Origin: Blautia coccoides | GTDB lineage: Bacteria; Bacillota; Clostridia; Lachnospirales; Lachnospiraceae | DNA length: 64,000 bases | Reading direction: 5' to 3' | NCBI RefSeq assembly: GCF_034355335.1 | Contig: NZ_CP136422.1 | Span: 1,677,001 to 1,741,000 of the forward strand | Shown: positions 49,803 through 59,276 of the stretch, piece by piece | Numbering within the stretch: position 1 is the first letter of the stretch | How the letters are laid out: every line of letters starts with the position of its first letter | Position numbers and translations under genes: made by a program | The notes under the pieces: model-generated | Database searches by the model: none | Told to the model about the DNA's origin: nothing | What the model saw: only the letters and a program-made list of their open reading frames with translations

Positions 49803-51149
49803 ATGGGAAAATATTTTGGAACAGACGGTTTCCGCGGGGAAGCTAACGTAAACCTGACAGTTGAGCATGCGTTTAAAGTGGGACGTTTCCTGGGATGGTA
49901 TTTCGGACAGGAACATAAGGCTCAGATCGTAATAGGCAAGGATACCAGAAGAAGCAGCTATATGTTTGAATACTCACTGGTTGCCGGTCTGACAGCATCC
50001 GGCGCGGATGTATATCTTCTGCACGTGACAACAACACCAAGTGTTTCCTATGTTGTTCGCACAGAGAATTTTGACTGCGGTATCATGATCTCTGCCAGCC
50101 ATAATCCTTTCTATGACAACGGGATCAAGATCATCAACGGCAATGGACAGAAGATGGAGGCATCCGTTGAGGAGCAGATCGAAGCCTACATTGACGGAAA
50201 GGTACCGGAGCTGCCGCTGGCAAAGAGAGAAGATATCGGCCGTACCGTTGACTTTTCAGCAGGAAGAAACCGCTATATCGGCTATCTGATCTCCATTCCG
50301 ACACGTGCTTTTAAGAATAAAAGAGTGGGACTTGACTGCGCCAACGGCAGTGCGTCTGCCATTGCGAAGAGCGTATTTGACGCGCTGGGAGCCAAGACCT
50401 ATGTGATCCACAATGACCCAGACGGAACTAACATCAATACAAACTGCGGTTCCACACATATTGAGGAGCTGAAAAACTTTGTCAGGGAAAACCACCTGGA
50501 TGTGGGCTTTGCCTATGACGGAGATGCTGACCGCTGTATCGCAGTGGATGAGAACGGTGAGGAAGTGAACGGCGACCTGATCATGTATGTGTGCGGCAAA
50601 TTCATGCAGGAGCAGGGCAAGCTAAACAACAACACCATTGTCACCACCATCATGTCCAACCTGGGCCTTTACAAAGCCTGCGAGAGAGAGGGCATCGCAT
50701 ATGAGAAAACAGCCGTGGGAGACAAATATGTCTGCGAGAATATGATGGCAAACGGCCATTCCATCGGAGGCGAGCAGTCAGGACATATTATCTTCTCAAA
50801 ACACGCCACCACAGGTGATGGAATTCTCACTTCCCTGAAACTGATGGAAGTTATCATAGAGAAAAAACAGCCCCTCAGCGTGCTGACAAAAGAAGTGAAG
50901 ATTTATCCCCAGGTACTGAAAAATGTGCGGGTATATGATAAGAAAGAAGCCAGAGAGAATCCGGAAGTGATAAAAGCCATCGCAGAGGTGGAAAAAGTCC
51001 TGGGAGATGACGGAAGGATCCTGGTGCGTGAAAGTGGTACGGAGCCTGTTATCCGCGTTATGGTGGAGGCAGCTTCCAATGAAATCTGTGAAGAAAATGT
51101 AGATAGAGTGATTGCTGTCATGAGGTCTGAGAATCTGATCGTGCAGTAA
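49803..51149 (+). CDS. glmM: Phosphoglucosamine mutase
   Basis: A 448-residue alpha-D-phosphohexomutase converting glucosamine-6-phosphate to glucosamine-1-phosphate. F-G-T-D-G-F-R-G at the N terminus, active-site Ser99 in S-A-S-H-N-P, metal loop D-G-D-A-D-R-C, sugar-binding G-G-E-Q-S-G-H, and the C-terminal R-E-S-G-T-E-P phosphate loop. ATG 49803 follows TAAGGAGTCAGAT; an ATG nine codons upstream overlaps no ribosome site. It acts directly after GlmS. Confidence 0.95.
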   Translation: MGKYFGTDGFRGEANVNLTVEHAFKVGRFLGWYFGQEHKAQIVIGKDTRRSSYMFEYSLVAGLTASGADVYLLHVTTTPSVSYVVRTENFDCGIMISASHNPFYDNGIKIINGNGQKMEASVEEQIEAYIDGKVPELPLAKREDIGRTVDFSAGRNRYIGYLISIPTRAFKNKRVGLDCANGSASAIAKSVFDALGAKTYVIHNDPDGTNINTNCGSTHIEELKNFVRENHLDVGFAYDGDADRCIAVDENGEEVNGDLIMYVCGKFMQEQGKLNNNTIVTTIMSNLGLYKACEREGIAYEKTAVGDKYVCENMMANGHSIGGEQSGHIIFSKHATTGDGILTSLKLMEVIIEKKQPLSVLTKEVKIYPQVLKNVRVYDKKEARENPEVIKAIAEVEKVLGDDGRILVRESGTEPVIRVMVEAASNEICEENVDRVIAVMRSENLIVQ

Positions 51150-51168
51150 GCAGACGGGGAACTTATTT

Positions 51169-52203
51169 GTGAAGGGAAAATTTATTGTACTGACAGGATG
51201 CATCCTCTGCCTTATGGCAGGATGCCAAAAAGAGACGCCCAGCTATTATGAACTGGGTGCGGAAGATTTAGAGGGGAAAAACTATCAGAGTGCCATAGAA
51301 AACTTTGAACTGGCCATCGCTGAGGAGAAGTATGAGGTGGAGGCGCTCAGGGGAGAGGGCATTGCCTATCTGAAAATGGGAAAATACGAGGAGGCACAGC
51401 AGGCCCTGGAAAAAGCCAGGGACCTGGCTGCTGATTCGGAGAAGGCCCTGAGAGCCGATATACTGGCTTATCTGGCCGTAGTACAGTATCAGAGAGGCGA
51501 TTTTGAGGTAAGTGCGGCCACCTGCGACCAGCTGCTGGATGTGAAGAACAGTAAAGAGGGATATTTCCTCAGGGGAACTGCCTATCTTCATTTAGACCAG
51601 TATGACAAGGCCGCTTCCGACTTTGGAAAAGTGGTGGCGGATTCCAAAGAGTACAATGACTATCTGGAAATTTACCGTGTGTACGAAGAGTGTGACATGA
51701 AGGCGGACGGGGAGTCCTATCTGGAGTTGGCTCTGGATATTGAGGGCAGCGATGAACAGGACCACTACGACAGAGGCCGTGTCTACTATTATCTGGAGGA
51801 GTATGATGAGGCCAAGAAGGAGCTGACCACATCCTACAACGACGGATATAAGGAGGCGTCCATTTATCTGGGCAAGGTATATGCGGAACAGGGAGATACA
51901 GCCAATGCCCGGGCCAATTATAAAGAGAGCCTGAGTGAACAGTCACTGCAGGCAAAAGCTTACAACGGTATGGCTTACTGTGATATCCTGGACGGGGACT
52001 ATGACAGTGCCCTCTCCAATATCCAGAAGGGACTGGATACAGGAGACCAGGACGAGAGACAGGCACTTCTGTTCAATGAAATCGTGGCCTATGAAAAGAA
52101 AATGGACTATGCGTCCGCAAAAGAGAAAATTGCTGCTTATCTGGAGGCATATCCCACAGATGAAAGGGCAGTGAAAGAAAATTATTTTCTGGAGACAAGG
52201 TAG
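51169..52203 (+). CDS. TPR-repeat lipoprotein
   Basis: A 344-residue exported protein. A short signal peptide ends in L-M-A-G-C (Cys at about 19), then tetratricopeptide-like helical repeats to the end (for example A-I-E-N-F-E-L-A-I, A-L-R-G-E-G-I-A-Y-L-K-M-G-K-Y-E-E-A, Y-N-G-M-A-Y-C-D-I-L-D-G-D-Y-D-S-A-L). It is strongly acidic. TPR lipoproteins usually scaffold envelope complexes; no partner is evident. Start is GTG 51169, 19 bp after glmM, so it is probably in the same transcript. Confidence 0.85.
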   Translation: MKGKFIVLTGCILCLMAGCQKETPSYYELGAEDLEGKNYQSAIENFELAIAEEKYEVEALRGEGIAYLKMGKYEEAQQALEKARDLAADSEKALRADILAYLAVVQYQRGDFEVSAATCDQLLDVKNSKEGYFLRGTAYLHLDQYDKAASDFGKVVADSKEYNDYLEIYRVYEECDMKADGESYLELALDIEGSDEQDHYDRGRVYYYLEEYDEAKKELTTSYNDGYKEASIYLGKVYAEQGDTANARANYKESLSEQSLQAKAYNGMAYCDILDGDYDSALSNIQKGLDTGDQDERQALLFNEIVAYEKKMDYASAKEKIAAYLEAYPTDERAVKENYFLETR

Positions 52204-52228
52204 AGAAATGCCGGATTTCCGATTTTAC

Positions 52229-52260
52229 AGAACAGAGTATGTGAGTATACTCTGTTCTTT
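52229..52260 (+). terminator. Terminator after the TPR lipoprotein gene
   Basis: A 12-bp perfect stem, AGAACAGAGTAT (52229-52240) with ATACTCTGTTCT (52247-52258), a 6-nt loop, followed by TTTATCTTTT. Confidence 0.87.
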
Positions 52261-52358
52261 TATCTTTTAAAGAGAAAAGCAGCAGTTCAGTGCCTGGACA
52301 GGAATTCCACCGCTAAAGGCGGTTCTACCTGGGGCTTTGTAACAGAGGAGGACAGAAC

Positions 52359-53024
52359 ATGGATAAGATATTGATCGTGGAGGACGAGGAAGAGATCGCC
52401 TGGGGTCTGTCCTCTGTTTTGAAAAACCAGGGATACGCGGCCGTTTTCTGGGACGGAAGAGGAAGCGTTAGGGATATCATAGAAGAAACGGGGCCTGATC
52501 TGATCCTGTTGGACATTAATCTGCCGGGGCAGGACGGATTTGCCCTGTGCAGGGAGATCAGAACCGTGTGTTCACTTCCTGTGATCTTCCTTACAGGCCG
52601 CAGCACTTCCATGGATGAACTGGAAGCCCTGCAAAGCGGCGGGGATGATTTTATCACAAAACCCTATAAGGCACCGATCCTGCTGGCACGGATACAGACC
52701 GTGCTGCGCAGAACCAAAGGACCGGAAAAGCCTGCAGTTCTGGAATATCGGGGCATCACCCTTGATCTGGGGGCTGCCCGGCTGACTTATGGGGAAAAGA
52801 GTCTGGAGCTTGGCAGAAATGAACAGAAGATACTGTGCAGGCTTTTTGAACATGCCGGAAATGTTGTGAGCCGGGAGGAACTGATGGATCATCTCTGGGA
52901 AAACCAGATTTATATTGATGACAACACACTCAGCGTAAATGTGCGCAGACTCAGAGAGAAGCTGGCCTCCATAGGCCTGCCCGGTCTGATACAGACAAAG
53001 AGGGGGATGGGATATAAGGTATGA
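52359..53024 (+). CDS. OmpR-family response regulator (BceR-like)
   Basis: A 221-residue regulator: receiver domain (1-115) with phospho-acceptor Asp52 in L-L-D-I-N-L-P and Lys in T-K-P-Y, then an OmpR/PhoB winged helix (about 125-220, R-N-E-Q-K-I-L, V-S-R-E-E-L-M-D-H-L-W). It overlaps the kinase gene by ATGA. With the ABC transporter genes downstream it forms a Bce-type module for peptide-antibiotic sensing. Confidence 0.92.
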   Translation: MDKILIVEDEEEIAWGLSSVLKNQGYAAVFWDGRGSVRDIIEETGPDLILLDINLPGQDGFALCREIRTVCSLPVIFLTGRSTSMDELEALQSGGDDFITKPYKAPILLARIQTVLRRTKGPEKPAVLEYRGITLDLGAARLTYGEKSLELGRNEQKILCRLFEHAGNVVSREELMDHLWENQIYIDDNTLSVNVRRLREKLASIGLPGLIQTKRGMGYKV

Positions 53025-54055
53025 AATTCAGAGAGTTTTTAGGAGATAAAACAGGCGTGGTGCTTCTGCAGCTGGGAGCAGCCTGGGCACTTTTTGTTTT
53101 TTTGACGGCGCTTGGAGTACAGACAAGGGAAGCAGCGCTGCTTCTGATCACCTGGTTCGGGATTTTTGCTGCCTGGACCGGGTTTTCTTTTTACAGGGAG
53201 AGAAAATATTTTAAACAGCTTATAGAGACCGTCAGGGAGATGGAAAAACCGTGGTTGGTCACAGAGGTTTTAAAATCCCCGGATACCTGGGAGGGAAAGA
53301 AATACTGGGAGGCCGTGAAGATTTCCATGAAGGCAATGGAGGAGCAGGTCTTTGAGGCTGAGCAGAGGCGCAGAGCTTATCAGGAATATGTGGAGAACTG
53401 GGTACACCAGGTTAAGCTGCCCCTCACTTCAGCCCAGCTCATATGTGAAAATGATAAAAAGAAAGAAAACCGCCGGATCTTAAAAAGCCTGGAAAATATA
53501 GACAGGGAGATTGAGCAGGCTCTCTATATGAGCCGGATGGAAAACCCGGAACAGGATTATATCATACGAAAAACCTCAATGGATTCCTGCGTGGCACAGG
53601 CTGCAGCGGCAGACCAGGAGACTTTCAGACAGAGAGGCGTAAGGATCGAGACAGAGGGCCTTAAGGCAGAAGCCAGTACAGACAGTAAGTGGCTGACCTT
53701 TATGCTGCGGCAGGTATTGTCAAACAGTCTGAAATATATGGGGGAATCTCCCTGCATAAAAATAGAGGCCAAACAAAACGAGAGCACTGTGTTCCTGTCT
53801 GTGGAGGATAATGGATGCGGAATCCGGGACAGTGAAATAGGGAGAATATTCGACAAGGGATTCACAGGCAGCAATGGCAGAAAAAACAGGGAGTCTACGG
53901 GAATGGGTCTGTATATCTGCAGAGAACTCTGTAAAAAGCTGGGAATGGCTGTACGGGCAGAGTCAGTATGGGGGGAGTATACAAGGATCATATTTGAAAT
54001 GCCCACAGCAATACAAACGGAACATCTGCCTCCATCTTACGAAAGTGTAAGATAA
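53021..54055 (+). CDS. Intramembrane-sensing histidine kinase (BceS-like)
   Basis: A 344-residue kinase with two closely spaced TM helices (about 15-32 and 38-57), almost no extracellular loop, phospho-acceptor His129 in W-V-H-Q-V-K-L-P-L, and an HATPase domain (N-S-L-K-Y, D-N-G-C-G-I, G-M-G-L-Y-I). Kinases of this build do not sense ligand directly but read the state of a partner ABC transporter, here the one at 54176-56940. The predicted transporter operator lies partly inside its final codons. Confidence 0.92.
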   Translation: MKFREFLGDKTGVVLLQLGAAWALFVFLTALGVQTREAALLLITWFGIFAAWTGFSFYRERKYFKQLIETVREMEKPWLVTEVLKSPDTWEGKKYWEAVKISMKAMEEQVFEAEQRRRAYQEYVENWVHQVKLPLTSAQLICENDKKKENRRILKSLENIDREIEQALYMSRMENPEQDYIIRKTSMDSCVAQAAAADQETFRQRGVRIETEGLKAEASTDSKWLTFMLRQVLSNSLKYMGESPCIKIEAKQNESTVFLSVEDNGCGIRDSEIGRIFDKGFTGSNGRKNRESTGMGLYICRELCKKLGMAVRAESVWGEYTRIIFEMPTAIQTEHLPPSYESVR

Positions 54056-54100
54056 CATTCGGTAAGATCACAGGTATCCCGGCCTCATTTTCTTTATAAT
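54034..54100 (+). promoter_or_regulatory. Activator-dependent promoter with ATCTTAC/GTAAGAT boxes
   Basis: ATCTTAC (54034-54040) and GTAAGAT (54047-54053) form a perfect 7-bp dyad with a 6-bp centre; GTAAGAT repeats at 54062-54068. A good -10 TATAAT is at 54095-54100, but the -35 position (about 54072-54077) reads AGGTAT, a poor match. Boxes just upstream of a weak -35 are what is expected for activation by the co-encoded response regulator. Confidence 0.68.
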
Positions 54101-54175
54101 AGAAAAGTAAAAAGAATGCAGCGATCCGGCAGGTATGCGCATTTGCATTTTAAGAAGAAAGGCGGGGAAGAAAAG

Positions 54176-54961
54176 ATGACAGAGGTTTTGAGAGCGGAAC
54201 AGATAGAAAAATATTACGGCACAAAGGAGAATCTGAAAAAAGCACTGGACGGCCTGAGCTTTCAGGTGGAGGAAGGTGAGTTCACCGGTATCATGGGGGC
54301 CTCCGGCTCCGGCAAGACAACGCTGCTTAACTGTATTTCCACTGTGGACTGTGTGAGTGCGGGACATATTTATCTGAACACGGGAAAGCAGGGGGCTTTG
54401 GGAGTCATGGACATCACTGCGGTGGAACAGGGGGCACAGGCAAAATTCCGCAGGGAAAATCTGGGGTTTGTGGTGCAGGATTTTAATCTCCTGGACCGTC
54501 TGACTATTGAGGAGAATATTGCCCTGCCTCTGGTCCTGCTGGGAATGCCGGCAGAAAAGGTGCACGCTAAAAGCGTAGAGATGATGGAGAGGCTTGGAAT
54601 TGCGGAGATCGCATCCAGATTCCCTTATCAGGTATCAGGGGGACAGAAGCAGAGGTGTGCCTGTGCAAGGGCACTGGTCAAAAAGCCCAGGATCCTTTTG
54701 GCAGACGAGCCTACCGGGGCGCTGGATTCCCGCAGCTCCAGGCAGCTTATGGGACTTTTGGAGGAACTGAACCGGGAACTGCAGGTGACCATACTCATGG
54801 TGACCCATGACTCCTATTGTGCCAGCTTTGGGAGACGTGTTCTTTTCCTGAAGGACGGAAGGATTTTTAATGAGATCGTGCGGGGAGAAAAGGAACAGCG
54901 GGAGTTTTATGAGGAGATCCTACAGGTACAGTCCCTTCTGGGAGGTGAGGTATCATGCTGA
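54176..54961 (+). CDS. Bce-type ABC transporter ATP-binding protein
   Basis: A 261-residue ATPase of the MacB/BceA class. Walker A G-A-S-G-S-G-K-T at 41-48, Q loop V-V-Q-D-F-N-L-L, signature V-S-G-G-Q-K-Q-R, Walker B I-L-L-A-D-E-P-T-G-A-L-D, and switch His in V-T-H-D. ATG 54176 follows GGCGGGGAAGAAAAG; the longer upstream frame overlaps the promoter region. It overlaps the permease gene by 7 nt. Confidence 0.93.
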   Translation: MTEVLRAEQIEKYYGTKENLKKALDGLSFQVEEGEFTGIMGASGSGKTTLLNCISTVDCVSAGHIYLNTGKQGALGVMDITAVEQGAQAKFRRENLGFVVQDFNLLDRLTIEENIALPLVLLGMPAEKVHAKSVEMMERLGIAEIASRFPYQVSGGQKQRCACARALVKKPRILLADEPTGALDSRSSRQLMGLLEELNRELQVTILMVTHDSYCASFGRRVLFLKDGRIFNEIVRGEKEQREFYEEILQVQSLLGGEVSC

Positions 54962-56940
54962 AAAAGCTGTCAAGGAGAAATGCGTTTCGGCAGATGCAGG
55001 ATTATATGGTGTATCTTCTGACATTGATCCTGTCTGTGACACTGATGTATTCTTTTCACCTGCTGGTATTTTCAGAGGAAGTGAAGGCCGTGTTGGGTTC
55101 GTGGTCTATGATGCCCTTTATCATTATTTTCATCAGTATTGTCATTGTACTGATCCTGGGAAGACTGGTGAGCTATATCACGGAGTTTATATTCAGGAAA
55201 AGGAGCCGGGAGTTCGGAACCTACATGATGCTGGGAATTGAAAACCGGGAGATCGCTAAAATGTTTGCCCGTGAGAGCAGAATGATAGGAGTGGCAGCAT
55301 GGATCGCAGGGCTGGTGGGAGGCACTTATTTTTATCAGATTTTAAAAGCCATGGTCATGCGCCTGCTTCTGCGGCCTTTCCATATGGGATTGGATGTATC
55401 CTGGGAGGCGTTTTGCCTGACTGGTGTGTATCTGTTCTGTATATTTGGTCTTTCAGGGAAAAGGATAAAAAAGAAGGTGATGGCGGTCAGCATTCGGGAA
55501 CTGCTCTCCATGGACACGGAGAACGAAAAAGCGCCTGTGCAGAATAAGAAGCGGAAGAGGATTCTTTTTCTATTGTCTATATCTGCCCTGTTTCTTGGCT
55601 GTGTCTTGCTTGCGGCGCTTCTTTTTAGTGAAGTGGGTAATGATGCAGGAGGGGCGGTGGCTTTGCTGGGCCTTGTTATGATCGTGCTGTCCGTGTTTGG
55701 GTTTTTTATGGGATTTCCGGCAGTCCTGGAACAGAGGCTTGACAGAGTGAAGTGGAAATACAGAGGCAGAAATCTTGTCCTGGGCCGCATTTTTTCAGGT
55801 AAAATACGGAATCTCAGTTTGACGTTAGCCAGTGTCAGCATTTTATTCCTGTTGGTATTTCTGGCAGTGAGCCTGGGCCTGTTTTTTAACAGGCGTGTGG
55901 ACAGCAGGGTGGAGGAGACAGCCTTTGACTTTGCCGCAGGTTCCCTGTACGGGCAGGAGGACCTGACACTTTTTAAGGAATATGCACAGAGTAAACTGCC
56001 TGAGGCTGTCACTGGGGAGTATCAGATCTACACCTCCGGAGAACGGGATTTTGGCCGGTATTTTTCTACGGAAAATATGGGGAAATTTATGGGATTTTCC
56101 CACATGGATGCCATGGATAATGACTGCTATATGAAAATGTCCGTATATGAGCAGTTGAGAGATATGCTGGGGATGGAAAAGGTGCATCTTGACCAGGACA
56201 GCTATTATATGCACTGTAGCGGATTTGCAAAAGAGAAGCTGGAGCGGTATGCAAAAAGCCGGAATCTGGAAGTGAATGGCAAAGAGGATGAGATCCTTTC
56301 CTTCGGCGGGGCATTCACAGGCGCGTTTTTTCAGCAGGAGTTCTTCGGAAACGGCAGTTATTATCTTTTGATCGTGCCGGACTGGACGGTGGAGCATATG
56401 CAGGTGATAGAGGAACTGTATGTGGGGGTGACGCCAAAAGAGCTGTCCATGGAAGATTATGAGGGACTTTTGTCTATTGAACGGGGGGATAGGACGTATC
56501 TGACCGGCAAGCCGGAGATTCGGGAGACTGGGGCTTCTGTTGTCATGAGCTTTTCTTTTCCCCTGTTTTATCTGGCATTTATCTTTCTGGCGGCTGCGGC
56601 AACTATCATGACTGTACAGATATTGAGTGATCTGGAGCAGGAGAGGCGGCAGTTTGCCATACTGGGAGAATGCGGGATGGATCAGTCAGAGCAGAGGAGG
56701 ATACTGCGTAGGTATTTTGCCGTCTATTATTTCCTTCCGGTACTTCCCGCCGCTTTAGGCGGTGCTGCTGTGTACATGGCAATCACAGGCAGCATAAACT
56801 GGGACGCATATCAGGGAATGACTTTAATAGGATTTGGTGAGGGCATGGGCATTCTGGGGATGACGGCAGGTGTCTTCTTCAGTATCTATTTGATCTATTG
56901 TCTGAGCGCTTACCTTTCATTTAAAAAGGCGGTTTTATGA
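54955..56940 (+). CDS. Bce-type ABC transporter permease (FtsX-like)
   Basis: A 661-residue permease with about ten TM helices and a large extracytoplasmic domain (about residues 310-530) between helices 7 and 8, the BceB layout. That domain is where bacitracin, lantibiotics or similar lipid-II-binding peptides are recognised in known members. The FtsX core is visible at both ends. It is the last gene of the five-part sensing and detoxification module. Confidence 0.9.
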   Translation: MLKKLSRRNAFRQMQDYMVYLLTLILSVTLMYSFHLLVFSEEVKAVLGSWSMMPFIIIFISIVIVLILGRLVSYITEFIFRKRSREFGTYMMLGIENREIAKMFARESRMIGVAAWIAGLVGGTYFYQILKAMVMRLLLRPFHMGLDVSWEAFCLTGVYLFCIFGLSGKRIKKKVMAVSIRELLSMDTENEKAPVQNKKRKRILFLLSISALFLGCVLLAALLFSEVGNDAGGAVALLGLVMIVLSVFGFFMGFPAVLEQRLDRVKWKYRGRNLVLGRIFSGKIRNLSLTLASVSILFLLVFLAVSLGLFFNRRVDSRVEETAFDFAAGSLYGQEDLTLFKEYAQSKLPEAVTGEYQIYTSGERDFGRYFSTENMGKFMGFSHMDAMDNDCYMKMSVYEQLRDMLGMEKVHLDQDSYYMHCSGFAKEKLERYAKSRNLEVNGKEDEILSFGGAFTGAFFQQEFFGNGSYYLLIVPDWTVEHMQVIEELYVGVTPKELSMEDYEGLLSIERGDRTYLTGKPEIRETGASVVMSFSFPLFYLAFIFLAAAATIMTVQILSDLEQERRQFAILGECGMDQSEQRRILRRYFAVYYFLPVLPAALGGAAVYMAITGSINWDAYQGMTLIGFGEGMGILGMTAGVFFSIYLIYCLSAYLSFKKAVL

Positions 56941-56965
56941 GAACGTACGCGTTATGCCATAGATC

Positions 56966-56999
56966 CACCTCGCGGGACAGTGGAGGGCTGAACTGTTAC
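56966..56999 (+). repeat. 34-nt intergenic repeat (copy 3)
   Basis: Begins CACCTCGCGGGACAG and ends GGCTGAACTGTTAC. It lies just after the permease gene and is the copy closest to the apparent consensus. Confidence 0.72.
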
Positions 57000-57110
57000 G
57001 AAATAGTACATATAATCAAAAAAAGTTACATGTACTTAAAATCCGGAATGCATTAAGATATAGCATATGGATGAATAAAAACTTTCAGCGAATCGACAGG
57101 AGTGAGACTT

Positions 57111-59261
57111 ATGAAAAAATTTGAACCGGACTGGCTGACCATCCCTCAGTTTGCCTGCATAAAACCGGAAACACCTTACCACAAGGAACAGGAGAACTGT
57201 GATCATGAGGAATTTCCGGTAAAAAATCTGCATGTACTTGCCCGGACAGACGTGGAGGCAGAAGGGGACGGACAAAGATATCTGTTGCGCATATCTGCAG
57301 ATGATCACTACAAGCTCTGGATCAACGGCACTTTTGCCGGACAGGGACCGGCCCCGGCGTGGCCGGAGAAATACTATTATAATGAGATAGATATCACCCC
57401 GTTTTTCCGGCCGGGAAAAAATGTGCTAGCTGTGCATCTGTATTATCAGGGACTTGTGAACCGTGTCTGGAACAGCGGAGACGGGCGGTTTGCCCTGGCC
57501 GCGCAGCTTGTCTGCGGGAATACAGGGGAAGAAGTGCTCCCCCTTATATGGAGATATAAAATATCGGAGGCCTATTCCGGCAGGACCATTGGATATGAGA
57601 CACAATTTCTGGAGGATTTTGACAGCAGACGCTGGGATGCCGGCTGGAATCTCGCGGACTTTGATGACAGCCGGTGGGAGCCAATGGAAGCGGCAGAATG
57701 GGCGGACTACAAGCTGATCAAACAGCCCACGGAAATGCTGACAGTATACAGAAGAGAGCCGGAGGTGATAAAAAAAGAGGAGGGCTGCTGGTCTGTGGAT
57801 ATAGGCCGGGAGATCACAGGGAGCCTGTGTATAAAAGCCTCCGGCCCTCCCGGCGAGAAGGTGGAGATCCTCTGTGGGGAGGAACGGGAGGAGGACGGCA
57901 GTGTCCGCTTTGATATGCGCTGCGGCTGCTGTTACCGGGAGATATGGACACTGGACGGTGGTATATGTGAGCTGGAACCATATGATTATAAAGGATTTCG
58001 TTATGGGGAAATCCACTTTGGAAGCAGGGTGGAGATCCTGGAGGTCTGCGCAGAGGTACGCCATTACCCCATGGAGGATGCTCTGTGCACATTGAAGACT
58101 ACAGATGAAAAGCTGGCGGGCATTTTTTCTATCTGCAAAAATGCAGTAAAATACGGCACGCAGGAGGCATATCTTGACTGTCCCACAAGAGAGAAGGGAC
58201 AGTATCTGGGGGATGCTGTTATCACATCACGTTCCCATGTGTGGCTTACAGGAAAGACGGATATGCTGAGAAAATGTATTGACCAGTTTGCCCTGACAGA
58301 GAAGATCTGCCCGGGTCTAATGGCTGTGGCTCCCGGGGCTTTTATGCAGGAGATCGCTGATTTTTCCCTGCTGTGGTCACAGCTTTTGCTGACGGATCAT
58401 GTATTTACAGGGGACAGGGAATATTTGAGAAAATATTATGAGACTGCCAAAGGCATTGTACATTATTTTACCGGATATGAGGATGAAAAAGGCCTGCTGG
58501 ATCAGGTGTCAGAAAAATGGAATCTGGTGGACTGGCCGGAAAACCTGCGGGATGATTATGATTTTATCCTGAGCCGTCCCATAGTGGCAAAAGGCTGTCA
58601 CAATGTCATCAATGCCCTGTATGCAGGGGCCATAAAGACTTTGACGGAAATAGAAAGGATCCTGGGTCTGCCTGTCTCGTATTCCTTTGAAAAAGTGAGG
58701 GGGTCTTATATCAAAGCGTTCTACAGGCCGGATAAAAAACTGTTCGCCGACAGTGAAACCAGTGTACATTGTTCTCTTCACTCCAATATATACGCCCTGT
58801 ATTTTGATCTGGTGCCGGAGGAAGCGGTGGAGTGCGTGGGAGATTTTCTTGAGAAAAAGGGATTTTGCTGCGGTGTTATGCCAAGCTTTTTTCTTCTGAA
58901 AGCCCTTGGAAAGGCCGGACGCTATGAAGGTGTATACCGGCTTCTTGTCAATGAAGGGGAGCACGGCTGGGTCAACATGCTGCGGGAAGGGGCTGACACC
59001 TGCTTTGAGGCATGGGGAAAGGAACAGAAATGGAATACCAGCCTGTGTCATCCCTGGGCATCTGCGCCCATCAGTATTTTGATAGAAGAACTGGCGGGGA
59101 TACGTCCTGACCCAAAAGAGGAGAAGGGATTTCGATTTGAACCTCACATTCCGGATTCCATAGGACGGTTTGCTCTCACGGTGCCCTTTGGCAAAAAACA
59201 GTGGAGAGTGGAAAAGTTGGAAGGAAACATAAGACTGTATCAACCGGATCTTGAAGCATAA
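57111..59261 (+). CDS. GH78-like alpha-L-rhamnosidase
   Basis: A 716-residue glycosidase without a signal peptide. An N-terminal beta-sandwich (about 1-160, with L-R-I-S-A-D-D-H-Y-K-L-W-I-N-G and A-V-H-L-Y-Y-Q-G) is followed by linker sheets, an (alpha/alpha)6 barrel (about 340-640) and a C-terminal beta domain. The acid-site block D-C-P-T-R-E-K-G-Q-Y-L-G-D-A and the late W-N-T-S-L-C-H-P-W-A-S-A-P fit GH78. It would cleave rhamnosides (plant glycosides or polymers) inside the cell. ATG 57111 follows AGGAG. A GTACAT/ATGTAC dyad at 57006-57035 lies upstream. Confidence 0.82.
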   Translation: MKKFEPDWLTIPQFACIKPETPYHKEQENCDHEEFPVKNLHVLARTDVEAEGDGQRYLLRISADDHYKLWINGTFAGQGPAPAWPEKYYYNEIDITPFFRPGKNVLAVHLYYQGLVNRVWNSGDGRFALAAQLVCGNTGEEVLPLIWRYKISEAYSGRTIGYETQFLEDFDSRRWDAGWNLADFDDSRWEPMEAAEWADYKLIKQPTEMLTVYRREPEVIKKEEGCWSVDIGREITGSLCIKASGPPGEKVEILCGEEREEDGSVRFDMRCGCCYREIWTLDGGICELEPYDYKGFRYGEIHFGSRVEILEVCAEVRHYPMEDALCTLKTTDEKLAGIFSICKNAVKYGTQEAYLDCPTREKGQYLGDAVITSRSHVWLTGKTDMLRKCIDQFALTEKICPGLMAVAPGAFMQEIADFSLLWSQLLLTDHVFTGDREYLRKYYETAKGIVHYFTGYEDEKGLLDQVSEKWNLVDWPENLRDDYDFILSRPIVAKGCHNVINALYAGAIKTLTEIERILGLPVSYSFEKVRGSYIKAFYRPDKKLFADSETSVHCSLHSNIYALYFDLVPEEAVECVGDFLEKKGFCCGVMPSFFLLKALGKAGRYEGVYRLLVNEGEHGWVNMLREGADTCFEAWGKEQKWNTSLCHPWASAPISILIEELAGIRPDPKEEKGFRFEPHIPDSIGRFALTVPFGKKQWRVEKLEGNIRLYQPDLEA

Positions 59262-59276
59262 ACGAATCGTATTGAG

